Source: Pleurodeles waltl | Lineage: Eukaryota; Chordata; Amphibia; Caudata; Salamandridae | Direction: 5' to 3' | NCBI RefSeq assembly: GCF_031143425.1 | Contig: NC_090449.1 | Span: 780,650,684-780,714,683, forward strand | DNA: 64,000 nucleotides | Shown here: in pieces, positions 36,711 to 48,658 of the stretch | How the letters are laid out: each line of letters opens with the position of its first letter | Numbering within the stretch: the stretch's first letter is position 1 | Position numbers and translations under genes: made by a program | Notes under the pieces: model-generated | Told to the model about the DNA's origin: nothing | Database searches by the model: none | Seen by the model: only the letters and a program-made list of their open reading frames with translations

Positions 36711-38450
36711 CACGCTATGTCTTACAACTGCTAGTGCGCCTGGTCCTTAGTAAGTAAATTTACAAGGGGACGCGTATAGGCCGATTAACCTTTTAGATCG
36801 CATGGAGTATCCTAGCTATGTAGTAATCGATGAACATCAATTATCAGTGTAATTAATCAACAACCATTAAGAGAATCATTAGGCATGAGCCAATATATCA
36901 ACATTTCATGAATAACCACAGCTCGATTATATGCTTTATCAATTTTATTTCCATATTAGTTACAATACTAAGTCATAAGGTTAATTCAAACTTTATTCAG
37001 TTCAGCTCAGAATTAGTTCATTAATGACCACCAATAACATAATCCAATCAGAACTTTAGAAAACATATACTCGAATGCTTCAGCATAAGCCAACAAAGAT
37101 GAATATAACAGCATTAACAGCAGAGTTCAGCAATCAGTCCGTCAATCATTTGTCACTGTCAGAGTCACCCAAAGAATCCTGACCTAACCCAAATTGACAT
37201 TTAGCATGTGGGACTACATGCGAAAATAATTTAGAAACATGAATTTGGAAAAACATCTAACTAAGAGAATAACTATTAAACAGAGCAGTTGGTACCTAGA
37301 AAGAAAAGGCACAAAAGTTAATCAGTCTCATTGTCATAGCTACCTATCCACGCAATGGACCAGCAACAAAGCCAGTCTTCGTCTTCAGGTCATCAATCAA
37401 TCAGCAACGCATCAGGCTCTCAAGAGCATGAGCCCAATCACAGAATCTCAAATAGCGTCTTCTAGCATCAGCATTTCACCCCTCGCATCTCTAGTTTTAG
37501 CCCCTTGTCAAGACTTTTTATTAGAGTTTTCCAGTCCATCCCCCTAATTCCTAATTGGTCAGTCGATCAGCAGTTATGACTCTAACCTATAATATTAATT
37601 TTACAAATCTATGAATTCTAATAGTTCTCCATCCCCAATTCGTTGATTGGTTCACTATACGATGTTCTCATCATCCGGCTCATCAGGTATCGAAAATGTT
37701 GCATCTTCTTCTCCAGTCAGTTCTTCTATTGTTCGAGTCCTGGGAAAGTACATCTCATCTACTCTACACTTAATTGTTTCAATTTGATTCCATCATCTCC
37801 TGTCCCTCGGTACATTGCAGAAAATACTAGCTAAGCAAACTTTAACATCGGGTGGTTCAAGGTAAGTTTAGCATCTCAACTTCACTCCAGTATGCTCTAA
37901 TAATTCAGCTTCTGCATGAGGCCTGGCAAAACTAGGCCACAACTTCAGCTAAGTTAACTCTTCAATATAATGCAAAACATAGGTTATACATCTTAATATG
38001 ACATACTACTACATTATTATTATACATTTTCATTATTTCACACATTTTTAGTCCTTTTAGTACAAGTTCGTATAAGTGACTGCCATACCCCGTGGGCACA
38101 TTTTCAAACGTGCACAATAATTTTCTCTACAATTAATTTCTCTATGAACTTTTATAAACCATAACATATAAGCATTTATTGACCTCTGCTTGCTGTCGGC
38201 TTGTTTACAACTGCGACACCCGGTACTAGAAATGCACACCTTTACAGCGACCTCACTGGCAGAGATGGGGATCCTATGTCATCACTAGGACTGTTATGTT
38301 TCTGTGTTTGTCTTCAGTTTGGCAACCGAGGCGCCACTGCCCGTGGAATGCGGTTTGGCCAACCATGAGCACAAGGCGACCACAGCGAAGGGGGTGGGGA
38401 GTGCGCGTGACACTCATAGGCTGAGAAGTAGTGCCAGAGGAATGCCGCAC
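36711..38450. other. AT-rich intron sequence, unclassified
   Basis: Uniform AT-rich, CAATCA/ATCAAT-rich sequence (36800-37860) of different texture from its neighbours. It may be an old element such as a lone terminal repeat, but no diagnostic ends or proteins are seen. Confidence 0.35.
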
Positions 38451-38454
38451 CGGT

Positions 38455-38655
38455 AACAATGGTCACTTTTTGCAACCAGGGCTTGGGGAGGGAGTGCAGC
38501 GGTGAGAGCAACCGCTGTGGGAGCTGGGGATCCGGGTCAGAGCCTCTGCGTTGGCGCAACTATGTGTGATTCTGGGCAAATCACTTAATCTCCCCATGCC
38601 CATGGACAGCGCCTGGGTGATAAGCTGTGCAATATAAATCAACACATTTAATTTA
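38455..38655 (+). mobile_element. tRNA-derived CORE-type SINE
   Basis: The head resembles a Pol III promoter: GTGCAGCGGTGAGAGCAACC (A-box-like), then GGGGATCCGGGTCAGAGCC (degenerate B box). Next comes the conserved SINE core GTGATTCTGGGCAAATCACT TAATCTCCC, with the words split here because the shared GGGCAA-TCACTTAA block is what matters. The end (AAGCTGTGCAATATAAATCA) resembles an L2-type LINE tail. There is no coding capacity, and mobilisation would depend on a LINE. Confidence 0.62.
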
Positions 38656-39255
38656 ATTTCAGAAATATATTTGTCATCTTTGCTTTACAACTTTGTTGAC
38701 GTGTGGAAATAACATGCTTTGGCAGGATGTGTGTGGCGTGTCGAGTTTTGTGATGGATCAGTCAAACAAAAGGATATCTACTGTACATATCTACAGCAGA
38801 GTGAGGGAAGCATCTGGGAGCCACCGTTTTTAAGAAGAGATCAGTCCGCTAGGGTGGGGCAGGATTAAGGCTCTTTCCTGCACACAACCCTACTCTTACT
38901 GTTTGGCCACTTTCTACTGTACATACACTGTACCTGTGTTACCTGAGCAGGAACTGAGGCACTGAGAAGGGAACACCTATGGTGCGTAGGTCAAAAGCAG
39001 TGACCTGCTCGTCAGGGCACCTAATCTCCAATCTGTAGCCTCTTTGTCTGATAGTGTGTGGTGTATTTTGCCTTTTGTGTACTTATTTTCCACATTGCTT
39101 GGGGAATTTGTTCTCATGTCTTGAGGCCTTAGCACCTGTACAAGGAGCAAAAAATGGTTTTACTCGTCGATTCACTGATCTGGCCTGACTGCCAGACCAG
39201 AGGTTTGTCAGTATTAGAACACACTTGTGTGGTGAAACTAAAGCATCTCTAAGTC
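38656..39255. other. Intron 2 spacer, nothing recognised
   Basis: No reading frame or repeat partner seen. Confidence 0.4.
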
Positions 39256-39935
39256 TTGGGTGGTTTGCGAAAGTGATGTCATTGCTTGCTTCAGGCAAAG
39301 TGACAATAGTTTTGTTTGCACTTTTTAGTTGCACCGTTGTTGACTTAAGACTCCAGTGACAACAGCTTTTCTTCTCTTTTTGTGACATCATTGCTGACTG
39401 AGATCAGATGGCAGCAGTTCCTGCAGTGTTCACTAGCAACATCACTGTTGACTCAAAAGCAATAGCTGTTCTACTGGTATTCCATTGTGAAGTCACCGCT
39501 GGCTTGAGATTGGATGGCACTGGTTCCCTTGGTGTTCCATTGTGAAAACACTGCTGACTTGTGATCGGGTGGCAGTAGTTCCCCTGGTGTTCCATTGTGT
39601 AGTTGCTGCTCACTTGAGATGAGGTGGCAGTGGTTCCCCTGGTGTTCTGTTGTGAAGTCTTAGTACATTTGAGATCAGATGCAAGCAGTTCCACTGATGG
39701 TCCTTTGTGAAGCCACTGCTCACCAAAGCACTGGCAACAGTAATTCCACTGCTGATCCATTGTGATGTTACTGTTTTCTCGAAATCATGTGGCAGCAGGT
39801 CTGCTTGTTCTCAGTTGTGAAGTCATTGCTCACTTGAGATCAAGTGGCAGCAGTCCCACTAGTGTTCCACTGTGAAGTCATTGTTCATTTGTGATCAAGT
39901 TCCAGCACTTCCACTGACCTGTGATTTGTCACACA
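39256..39935. repeat. 55-bp minisatellite, about 12 units
   Basis: The word TCCATTGTGA or a variant recurs at 39481, 39536, 39591, 39646, 39701, 39756, 39811 and 39866, exactly 55 bp apart each time. Less regular units precede it. Each unit carries an ACTTGAGATCAGATGGCAGC-like part and a GTTCCCCTGGTGTTCC-like part. The open frames across it merely reflect the repeat. Confidence 0.88.
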
Positions 39936-40955
39936 CAAGATTGCTTTCTCATCCTCCATTAATATGTGCATTTTGAAACCCTCTGCACGTGTTACCAAAA
40001 AACTCTGGAGACAAGAAAAGTAATTAACAGATTCAAGAATTTGGCCAAGTGGTTGGGATGGTGGAATTCGTTAAGAACGTGAGCTTACTTCCCAGGCAGC
40101 GGTTTGCAGCTGGCCTCAAACTGTCAAGTAACATGTGTTTGTTTGCATAATACAGAGGTAGCAGCTGTGCCTTCTTCTGAGGCAGACTGCCTCTGGGTAA
40201 TAAGGGCCACTGGAATTATGCTATTGCGCGGCTGCGGCGATTTATGCATAATTAGAGATTTGACGCATATGCCACATAATCCTTCATCCAGAATGATTTC
40301 TAATGTCACCAGAGAACAAGTATCAGCAATGGGAGCTTTGAGATGCTGTATATGTACATGCTCCAGCCCCATGCACACGCCAGTACACACACAGTGAATG
40401 CCATTTTCACTTGGACCTGCACACATACACACACTCCATGCCTCTTGAACAGACACGTTATACATCAGAGCTCATAGCCAATAAATATCCATTTTTTAAG
40501 ATGCACCATTTTGAGCCAATCTCGCTCGAACCTGTTTTATCAAGCAAAAAAAAAGACAGTCGGAAATGGTCCTTAAGTATTTGTTACTTGAAATGTTCTG
40601 CAAAATTCGATGTCAGAAGTGTCCAAAAAGGTTAATCATCTCGATTCTTTTCAACTTGGTACACTGCTAGTATCCACCCAAAGAGATCTCTTGGTGCCTG
40701 CTGCACTTATCTAAGCAGGAAACGCCTGATAAAAATTATAACCAGACCCAATGCTGGTCTAACTGCCTATCTGCAGGTTCCACATAGAGTACACTTCCGC
40801 ATTCAGATTCCAGCAATGTCATAGTGCTTTCTTCAAGGACTTTCAGCCATGGTGAACAGCAGTCGTTACTGCTATACAACATGGCTAAAAGACACTGATA
40901 TTGCCAATGCCATAACTCTCACATTGCTGAGACCACTTGGCTTTGCCAATGCTTA
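39936..40955. other. Intron 2 spacer, nothing recognised
   Basis: It holds a short CA-rich run near 40365-40440. No gene or transposon part recognised. Confidence 0.4.
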
Positions 40956-40959
40956 TTGT

Positions 40960-42115
40960 AATTTGATGTACATATGTTCAGTAGTTTTCAGAATTATTAA
41001 AGGAAAAAATATATAGATATCTAGGGACGCAGATCCATGGGTCCATGTGGGAGAGCCGCGGGTACCCACGAATCCGGCTGAAAAGCAAGGCCCTGAATGG
41101 CAACTTGAAAAAGTTGTGACCGCCATTTTGTTTCTTGGCTGGGCCCCTGGGGAGAAAACATTAATATAAATAGACATAAGGGGTCACAATAGAGGTATTC
41201 TGGCCCCACAGGACACACAGAGGGGTCTCTGAGAGACCCCTCATGGGCAACAAATTGGCCAATGTTTGTTTTGGCTTATTCATGGATGCACAGTGGCCCA
41301 CAGTATGACCCCCCCAGTATAAACCTGCGATGGATCAACAGATCCAAAGCCCAATGGGGAAAAAAAGTAAAAAAATGTACCCACTCACACAACATACCCC
41401 CACCAAACACAGCCCAAGGGAGTGTGCAGTGTGGGGTTGGGTGCATGAGTGGCAGGTGGGAATGGGAGTGCACAACCAACTTCAGCCTCGCACAACAGTG
41501 GTTGCATTAATGTACAGTAATTATATATCACTTTACTTTAAAATAAATAGAAATTCCCTGAAAAAACAAAGGTTACAGGGACGTTACAGCTAGGTTGACG
41601 TTTTACCCACACAACACCATAGAAATTCAGCCGCTATAGTTAAACTTATACTTATCTGAGGAAACTATAACTATGCGGTTAAGTAACTTTAGGCCACGAG
41701 TTTTAGTTTCTTTACGTAAGTATAACTATAAGTATAACTATAACTGCTAAATTCCTATATTTTTTGTGGGTAAACCAATCACCTAACTAAAACATCTTTG
41801 TAACTTTAGTTTTTTCAGTGTATATATATGTGTGTGTATGTAGAGACACATACAAACACACCAGTGGCAGTGGCCAGTGGGTTATAGTTAGGATCATGTT
41901 TCCATAGGAAATACATTTTTAGTTTGACTTATAACTTTTTGGTGCCATTTGATTAATCTCCATAAAACTTTTCAAAAAGTGTTTTATTTTGTGAATAGTT
42001 TCTACATTTAAATTTTCTGGAGGGGGGGAGGGAGTGGGGTAGTTCCTAAAATACAAAATCCCCAGAAATCCGTTAAGTAATTTTGGAGATATAAAGCTCC
42101 ACAAATATTTGTATA
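40960..42115 (-). repeat. Repeat A, copy 2 (tail - foldback - head - tail stub)
   Basis: Read on the minus strand: tail module (42115-41890, beginning at the TAGATATACAAATATTTG junction), foldback (41820-41557), head module (about 41530-41030) and the first bases of another tail (41037-40960). Head and tail match 12400-13165 in inverted orientation. The order foldback-head-tail matches copy 1, but here an extra tail precedes it, suggesting head-to-tail multimers. A GT run lies at 41829-41840. Confidence 0.65.
41557..41820. repeat. Foldback element, copy 2
   Basis: The left arm CTGAAAAAACAAAGGTTACA through ACCATAGAAATTCAG is matched by the inverted right arm (CTAAATTCCTATATTTTTTG through CTTTAGTTTTTTCAG). 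The loop carries TATAACTATAA repeats. Homologous to 12069-12333. Confidence 0.7.
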
Positions 42116-43734
42116 TCTAGGCGGCTGGGTTCGGGGGACTCTTGTGAGAGTCCCTCTAATACAATTTTAACATATTTTCGCATCAATTCACAAAGGGGAA
42201 GGTGTGTCGTGGAGACCCCTTCCCCGTATGCGAATGGGTTAGCACCAATTTAAAATGTAAAAATATTATGGGCAAAACAAAAGCTCCCGGAGGTCCTCTC
42301 AAAGCATCCCCCATCCCCCAGTCAACTAGCATTGGCAAAATGTTATAGAGGGCGATGGGGATTATTTCTACTGAAATAGCACTCACTGAGAGGCAACTGT
42401 CAACTGTCGTCATTGCAGCCCAACCCCCACAAATGGTACTGGGTTAGGTAGTGAGCAATGAAACCTTGAAGATTTAAACCTTGTCTCTAATCCAACTGGG
42501 GCACGCCGGAAAGATATTTCTCGGTCATCACAAGCCATTAAGCAGCCCAGAATGCACCATCTGCCACAGCCACGTTTTGTTCGTCAAAGTTTTTACTAAT
42601 TACACTGATATTATCAATAATGTTATGAAAGATGGTATAGGAAACAAACCCTTTGTTTGCAGTATACCCCCATGTTTTGCCTGATATTTGTTGTTAACTT
42701 GAAAAGTGTGTGCTGGGATCCTGCTAACAGGCCCCAGCACCAGTGTTCTTTCTCTAAACTGTACCAGTGTATCCACAATTGGCACAGTTCTGGCACACAG
42801 ATGTGTCCCTTGTAAAAGGTACCACTAGTACCAAGGGCCCTGTGGCCAGGGAGGGTCCCCTAAGGGCTGCAGCATATATTGTGCCACCTTCAGGGACCCC
42901 TCACCAAACACATGCACACTGTCATTGCACGTTGTGTTTGTTGGTGGGGAGAAAAAGGTAAAATCGACATGGCATTCCTCTCAGGGAGCCATGCCCACAA
43001 ACCACTGCCTGTGGCATAGGTAAGTCACCCCGTAACAGGTCTTACAGCCCTAAGGCTGGTTGCACTAAAACACAGGTGAGGGGATAGCTGCATGAGCAAT
43101 ATGCCCCTACAAACTATGTCCTTACAGTGTCTAAGTCCATTCTTAGACATTGTAAGTGCAGTGTGGCCACATTAAGTGCCTTAAGGCCAACCCCATATAA
43201 GCACCCAACCTTGCACTGTGCATGGCATTCACCCTAAGCAGGGGAGGATGCCAGTAAGACACGGAATACTGAGGCGGTGTAATCCTGAAGCCTTCTCGGG
43301 CCTCTTCAATCCATATAAAGCCAAGCTTACTCTTGCAGCTTTCTACTTTCTCCTTTTGTGACGCTTTTTCGTTTTTCCCTTCATCCGTCTTTCCCATATG
43401 TCTTTTGCTCGCAGCAAATGCTTGAGGCAGAAGAATATGCCCCAGCCGTAAAAAATAAGTGCCGGAAACAAGCATAAATTAAGCACTGCACCGCACTTGG
43501 CACCACAGGGGAAGCCTTAAGGCTTCCCTCTCAGTAACATTTCTTCAGCAAGCAGAGCTGCTTTGACAGCAGCTCCTTGCCTGCTGAAGCATTTCATCTC
43601 TGTTCTCTGCATGCGTCCAGGGAACAGGGATGAAAGCTTCGAATTTTGACTGCGGGACCTGCTTTACAGGTATTGCTGTCAATATCCAAAGTGTTTGCTG
43701 TGGGTTAGCTGCAGCTCCACCCAACCCCGGGAAA
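42116..43734. other. Repeat-like intron sequence without a partner in the window
   Basis: The 42716-43215 part has the texture of an abundant dispersed element (GCAGCATATATTGTGCCACC, AGACATTGTAAGTGCAGTGT). Only one copy is present, so I cannot define its ends or class. Confidence 0.35.
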
Positions 43735-44668
43735 AAGCAGGAGCCAGCCCTTGGGGCTGACAGTCCCCAGGGCCTAGAGTGGCTCCGCAAGGGGGGTCCA
43801 CACGTCCCTCCTCCAACTGTGCACACAGCCCTGGTGAGGTTGTGGTCCCCGGGGCTTGGGGATCTCAAAGGGGCGTCCTTTCTTTTTTAAACATTTGCCC
43901 AGCAAGGTGGTCTTCCTCAGGGTGTGGGGGGGCCACGCACCCCGCTTAAAATACAGTGTAGCCCCAGTGGTTGAGGGGGGCCACAGGCCGCCCTCATTAA
44001 ATTGTTCATCGCTCCGGGTGGTGGTGGTGGTCTATGGGGCAACAGGGGGTCACGTGCCCCCCGCGTATAACTGATAAGCCCTGGGGAGGTGGTGGTCCCC
44101 AGGGCAGCGGGAGGGGGCCTGGAGCCCCCACTTTGCTTTTTTGCACAAAAGCCCCAGGGACTTGGCCCACCCGGTAATAGCGGGTCCACCGCGACTCTGT
44201 CCTTTGGGACCCCACCACCAGAGCTAAGGGGCCAAGGTGTTCATACCCTGGCCCCTTTTCTTTATCTTCTGTTGTTGAAGTGTTATCAGCCAATCAGATC
44301 TCTGCAAGAGATGAGGAGGGGTCGTAAATCCTTCCCGTCCCTAGATATACAAACTTGGATTTTCTTTAATTTCTATACAACTATTGAATGGAATTCAAAA
44401 CCAAAAAGCACTTTTTCTGGATAAGGACCTATCTTCCTGCCACATTTGGTGTAATTCCGTCCAGCAGTTTTTGTGCTATCGCTGTTCAAAATCCCTATAG
44501 AAAAATGAATGGGGAAAACGTGTTTTGGCACTCCTCCTTTTTCTTTGCCCCCCCGGACGGATCACCCAAAATCTATCCAGACAGCAGCTATCGAGATTGG
44601 CAATTTCTTTTGGAAAAATTTGTGAAGATTCGTCAAGTGGCACCAAAGATATAGGCAAGTAAAAAAAA
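43735..44668 (+). repeat. Repeat B, copy 1 (GC-rich minisatellite, spacer, tail module)
   Basis: 43790-44130 holds degenerate tandem units of roughly 75-90 bp built on GGGGAGGTGGTGGTCCCCAG. Next comes a spacer with CCCACCACCAGAGCTAAGGG and AGCCAATCAGATCTCTGCA, then the tail module from 44333. The same order with the same words recurs at 58215-59268. Confidence 0.72.
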
Positions 44669-44704
44669 AAATGCTTTTTAAAATAGAAACCAGGTCTTAA
44701 CTAC

Positions 44705-44885
44705 TCTGTTCCTGGAAGCCCACAATCCTAGCAGGATGGCATCAGCAGTGGGAAACGACCACCTGCTACTAATTAAGACACTCTCCAAGACACAGGGAAG
44801 CAGTACATCTGATTCCAGGAATTTACAAGCTTAGGCGCTTTATTAACAATCTTGGTGCATGGCAGGTCACCCCAGTCCAATGCGT
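44705..44885 (+). repeat. Direct repeat D, left copy
   Basis: Shares CTGGAAGCCCA, CTCCAAGAC and TAGGCGCTTTATTAACAATC followed by TTGGTGCATG with 46115-46262 in the same orientation. The two copies flank the minisatellites at 44890-45475. Confidence 0.75.
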
Positions 44886-44889
44886 TTTG

Positions 44890-45075
44890 GCTTGGAAACA
44901 GTTATTACAACAGTCATACCCACGCATTACCACAAATCCTTTACTACGCATATATCTTTACTACACATGCCTTTGCTACGCAGGATTTTACAACGAATAA
45001 GCCTTTACCACGAATGCCTTTACAACAAATTTCATTGTAAAGGCATGAATATTAAAGGAATATGCATGGTAAAGG
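44890..45075. repeat. Short degenerate tandem repeat (about 18-20 bp units)
   Basis: Units of the form CTTTACTACGNATGC recur between about 44935 and 45015. They end in an inverted turn (GCCTTTACAACAAATTTCAT followed by TGTAAAGGC). Confidence 0.55.
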
Positions 45076-45104
45076 TTTTACAGGTTAGTAATAAGTAGTT
45101 ATAT

Positions 45105-45475
45105 ACATATGGGTGGCAAAGGCATTTTAGAGTTTAGGGTGGTTATGAGTTTTTGGGTTGCAAAGGTGGTTTTAGGGTTTGTGGGTGGGTGTGAGTTTTT
45201 GGGTGGCAAGAACAGTTGTAGTTTTTTGGGTGGGTATGGGTTTTTGGGTGATAAAGGGTTTTTTACGGTTTAGGGTGGTATAGGTTCTTAGGTGGCATGA
45301 TATTTTTAGGGTTTAAGGTAGGTATGGGGTTTTGGATGGCAAAGGCATTTTTTTGTTTTAGTTTGGGTATGGGTTTTGGGTGTTAAGGGGTTTTTAGGGT
45401 GGGTAAGGGTTTTTGGGTAATTAGGGCATTTTTAGGTTTTAGGGTGGGAATGGGTTTTTGGGTGGAAAGGGTATG
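45105..45475. repeat. G/T-rich minisatellite (about 45-55 bp units)
   Basis: Repeated GGGTATGGGTTTTTGGGTGG, CAAAGGCATTTTTAGGG and TTTAGGGT words, roughly seven or eight degenerate units. The G-runs are reminiscent of telomeric repeats but not true TTAGGG arrays. Confidence 0.75.
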
Positions 45476-45494
45476 ATATATATATATATTTATA

Positions 45495-45690
45495 TGTCAC
45501 TGAAAAAAACAAAGGTTACAGGGACGTTATAGTTAGGAAATAAACTTAAAACAGAACTTAAAATAGAAATTCACATAAAAAGCCAAAGGTTACAGTGACT
45601 TTATAGTTAGGCTCACCTGTTATAGTTAGAGTTATCTCAAGTAACAATAATTTGTGCCCTTAGGTAACTATAACTCTTGCCCCCGCCATG
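45495..45690. repeat. Foldback-related arms, partial
   Basis: Two same-strand copies of the arm word AAAGGTTACAGGGACGTTAT (45511 and, with a change, near 45580) that belong to the foldback family at 12069 and 41557. Confidence 0.6.
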
Positions 45691-46114
45691 CTAAGTTTTT
45701 TCATCAAAATTCTTACTGCAAATATTACATTGTTATTATTAATGATGTTATCAAAGTTGTCATGAGTGCTGGAATTTGTAGGGTAATTAGCAGTGCATGG
45801 CGAGGGCACGAGAATATCTAAATGAGAGCCAATTATTCAAAGTCCTACCAGTCAATTTAGCTTAAAATGTACAAACAAAATTCACATTTGGTGTATTTTG
45901 CTCGCCCCTCACACTGGTCATCCTGCCATTGGTATTCATTTATATACACAATCCTCACTGCACCATATTCTCTGGAATCCCCAAGTGAGAAGTAACAGTG
46001 TCTCCTTGTATAGCCCTTACCCACAGCTGCTGCAAATCCAGATTCAGGTACTCCTCAATACCATTTTGCTGTAGCTGTGGGTGGGTCAGTCTTTCCACAA
46101 TTTATACTCCAAAC

Positions 46115-46262
46115 ACAACTTCTCTGTTTCTGGAAGCCCATGACCGTAGCACATCCTCCAAGACTCAAGGAAGCCATATGCCTGTACGGCTGATTTCAGG
46201 AGGCTACAAACGTAGGCGCTTTATTAACAATCTTGGTGCATGACGTCGCCCCAGTCCAACAC
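46115..46262 (+). repeat. Direct repeat D, right copy
   Basis: Matches 44705-44885 (CTGGAAGCCCATGACC..., TAGGCGCTTTATTAACAATC, CCCCAGTCCAA). Confidence 0.75.
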
Positions 46263-47534
46263 CTATCAGCTCTTTTACGATCCTTGCTCACAGATGGGTG
46301 TTCTCATTCCCATCTTCACCTTTTCAAAAGTGACCACACCTTTGAAATGGATGAAAGACTAACGTTAGCTCATACAATCTTTCTTCTTGTGTATAGCCGA
46401 GCACCAAAGCTTGGATGACCACTGTAAAGACCGACTGAAATTAACCAAATGCACATTTTGTTTGTACATTTCAAGATAAATTGACAGAGAGGACTGTGAA
46501 TAATTGACTCATTTACATATTGTATCCCAGTGATCTAATTGAAACGGCTTATAGTCATAATGTGTTATACAGGATGACCAGGATCATTAGAAGACTTGGA
46601 ATGTAGAAAAAAAACATTTATGTAATACTGAGATAAGATGGCAGCCCTACCAGAAAAAGTCACCATGGCTCTAGGGCCTCAGAGCCTTCATTTAAGCTGT
46701 TTTTCCATCTCTGAGCTTTTTGCTGAAAAGGCTGTTGTACAGTGGGAGAACTAAATAGATGTTTAATGCATTTTGAGGAGTTTGTCAGGTAGATCTTGCA
46801 GCTTTGTTCCAGAGGTAAAACCTTTGATTGATGTAATCCATCAACTTGTGCCAACAGTGTTTTATTCATCAACTGCAAGGAGAGTCTATGTTCATGTTTT
46901 CTCTACTCCTTGATGTAATAGTATTTAGCCAGTGTTTTAAAATAAATGTTTTCTTTATACCTTAATCAACAATACATTAAATCTGATTTTCTTCAATTTT
47001 GCATCATTTTACTCATTGTGTTCTTCTGTTTATAAACCTTTGTTTCAGAAATGTCATATTCTTGATTTTTTACCAATGTTATTTAGATACAATTGCACAT
47101 GTACCACATACGCTTGTGTGAGGAAAGTCCTGCTGCTTTAGCTAAGCTACCAAGAGTGTGCCAGATATTCCTCACATAACCTTTTAGGAGTCTAAAATCA
47201 ATCAGAGCGCACAATTAGAATATGGTCTTTTTCTCCAAAAGATTTTATACAATTGGCAACTGCAACCTTAAGTGTAGCATTTAAGCTGTCAATACTCAAC
47301 TTCGCCTCCATGGCTCCAGAAAGAAAAACAACTATTATTCCACAGAAACCTGACCACTAACCCATGAATAAAAATAGTTTTCCTGAAATATAGAGGTTTC
47401 GAAATTGTGTTGTTGTTCCACAATGTTAAATGGAAAACAGATCTCTACGCAAATGAAACACTTCCAATGTTCCCAGGCAAGTCAATCAAGCCAAAATCCA
47501 AGTTAAATCCTGAGGAATCACTAGTGATTGAAGC
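46263..47534. other. Intron 2 spacer, nothing recognised
   Basis: AT-rich intron sequence without a repeat partner or coding signal. Confidence 0.4.
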
Positions 47535-48060
47535 ATGAATCATCTGCTAGGTTGGAGCTGTAGTGAGCACATTTCACCATGGACTCCATCAATCCTAAAG
47601 CATCTTTCAAATCATTACCATGTAAGACTTCCTAATTGTAGGGACTATCAAGGACTCAAGTCCGTACCACATTTACATACGTTAATTATGCTTATTAGTA
47701 CGTCAAAGTTTAGGTCCCCTCATTATGGGCCAGAAAATTGCTGTAAGAAAGAAAGCTACAAAGCTCAAACTATTCTACTGGCTTTCTGTCAATCGCTGAG
47801 TCACTTTTATTGCCCACTCTCACTCAGAAATTAATATCACTGCAAAAACACACTGCTGTAGATTCCAAAATACTCCCTGCATTCATCCATTGAAAACCTA
47901 CTTCAGATCTCCTTATCATGTGCTTGCTTGAAAGGAGGCAGAAGCTTCAAAGTGCAAGAACCAAAATGTTGGAACACAGCACTGAAGACTTTAGTCACTC
48001 AGGTTAATCATTCGGCTATCACAAAAAACTCAACTTTTCAAATTCTTCCTGGAACCACTA
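47535..48060 (+). pseudogene. Possible old L2-type LINE C-terminal remnant
   Basis: A frame near 47945-48050 reads SFKVQEPKCWNTALKTLVTQ and STFQILPG, resembling the RSF-V-x-P-K-LWN ... F-x-x-LK end of L2-group ORF2. It is degenerate and short. The assignment is tentative. Confidence 0.35.
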
Positions 48061-48447
48061 CTCCAAGCCAAACGTTTTTTGAGAAAATTAAATTCATATA
48101 ACCATATGGTTTGTTAATCAAATAAGTGAACAGGAAACCACCACCAGGACGTAATTTAGGGAGGGTGTGAAGACACAGGGAACTACTAGGACTATAATGC
48201 ATCAAAGAAGTGGAACAGAAACCTGGACCAAAAAGTGAAACAACACTAAGTAGGATACGTGTTAACGTATATATTGACCTATACTGCTGTAAAGGCAGGT
48301 TCATAGAGGGCCCCTGTGAGTGACATATAGTGGCAGGATGGCAGAATCCCAACAAAAGAATCTAGAACAAGTACACATTTTGAAAAACGAACTTGAACTA
48401 CACATTTAAGCTTTGTTGTCACAATAAACAAGTACAATGTATTTTAC
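48061..48447. other. GSDME intron 2, proximal end
   Basis: Contains the exon 2 donor (GTAAAAT, GT at 48447-48446). Nothing else recognised. Confidence 0.6.
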
Positions 48448-48658
48448 CTGGTTCCAGTGGCTTGTTATCTTTAAGTACATCACTGAGGGTGAAGGAGGAA
48501 GGGTGATATTTTGGTTTCTGCCAGCACCAGAATCGCTTTCGCTTTGTCACTGCACAAAGGAGATGCAGCTTATCCGAGTCGTTCAAACTCGAAACCGAGA
48601 TCAAATCCCCACCGGAGTCAATTTCTCGTAGAAAATTCTTCGTTGCTTTTGCAAACAT
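48448..48658 (-). CDS. GSDME: Gasdermin E, exon 2 (start codon and first 70 residues)
   Basis: The minus-strand exon runs 48678-48448. Twenty nt of 5' UTR follow a TTTTCCGTTTTCAG acceptor (AG at 48680-48679). The start ATG is at 48658-48656 with A at -3. It codes for 70 residues plus one base and ends at CCAG/GTAAAAT (phase 1). The product starts MFAKATKNFLREIDSGGDLI, then SSLNDSDKLHLL and KRKRFWCWQKPKYHPSS. MFAKATKNFL, the LNDSDK box and WCWQKPKY are signatures of GSDME rather than GSDMA-D. This segment forms the basic N-terminal helix and first strands of the pore-forming domain, involved in acidic lipid binding in the family. The start is fixed by the conserved MFAKAT and by the upstream acceptor. 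Confidence 0.96.

Noticed and set aside
39404..39760. 118-residue minus-strand frame with repeated motifs
   Set aside because: It is the 55-bp minisatellite read in frame. No domain or start context is present.
39256..39935. CRISPR-like regular spacing
   Set aside because: Units are diverged throughout with no constant repeat or unique spacer, and the window is eukaryotic.
42716..43215. Named dispersed repeat family
   Set aside because: Its texture looks familiar, but there is only one copy here, so boundaries and class cannot be supported.
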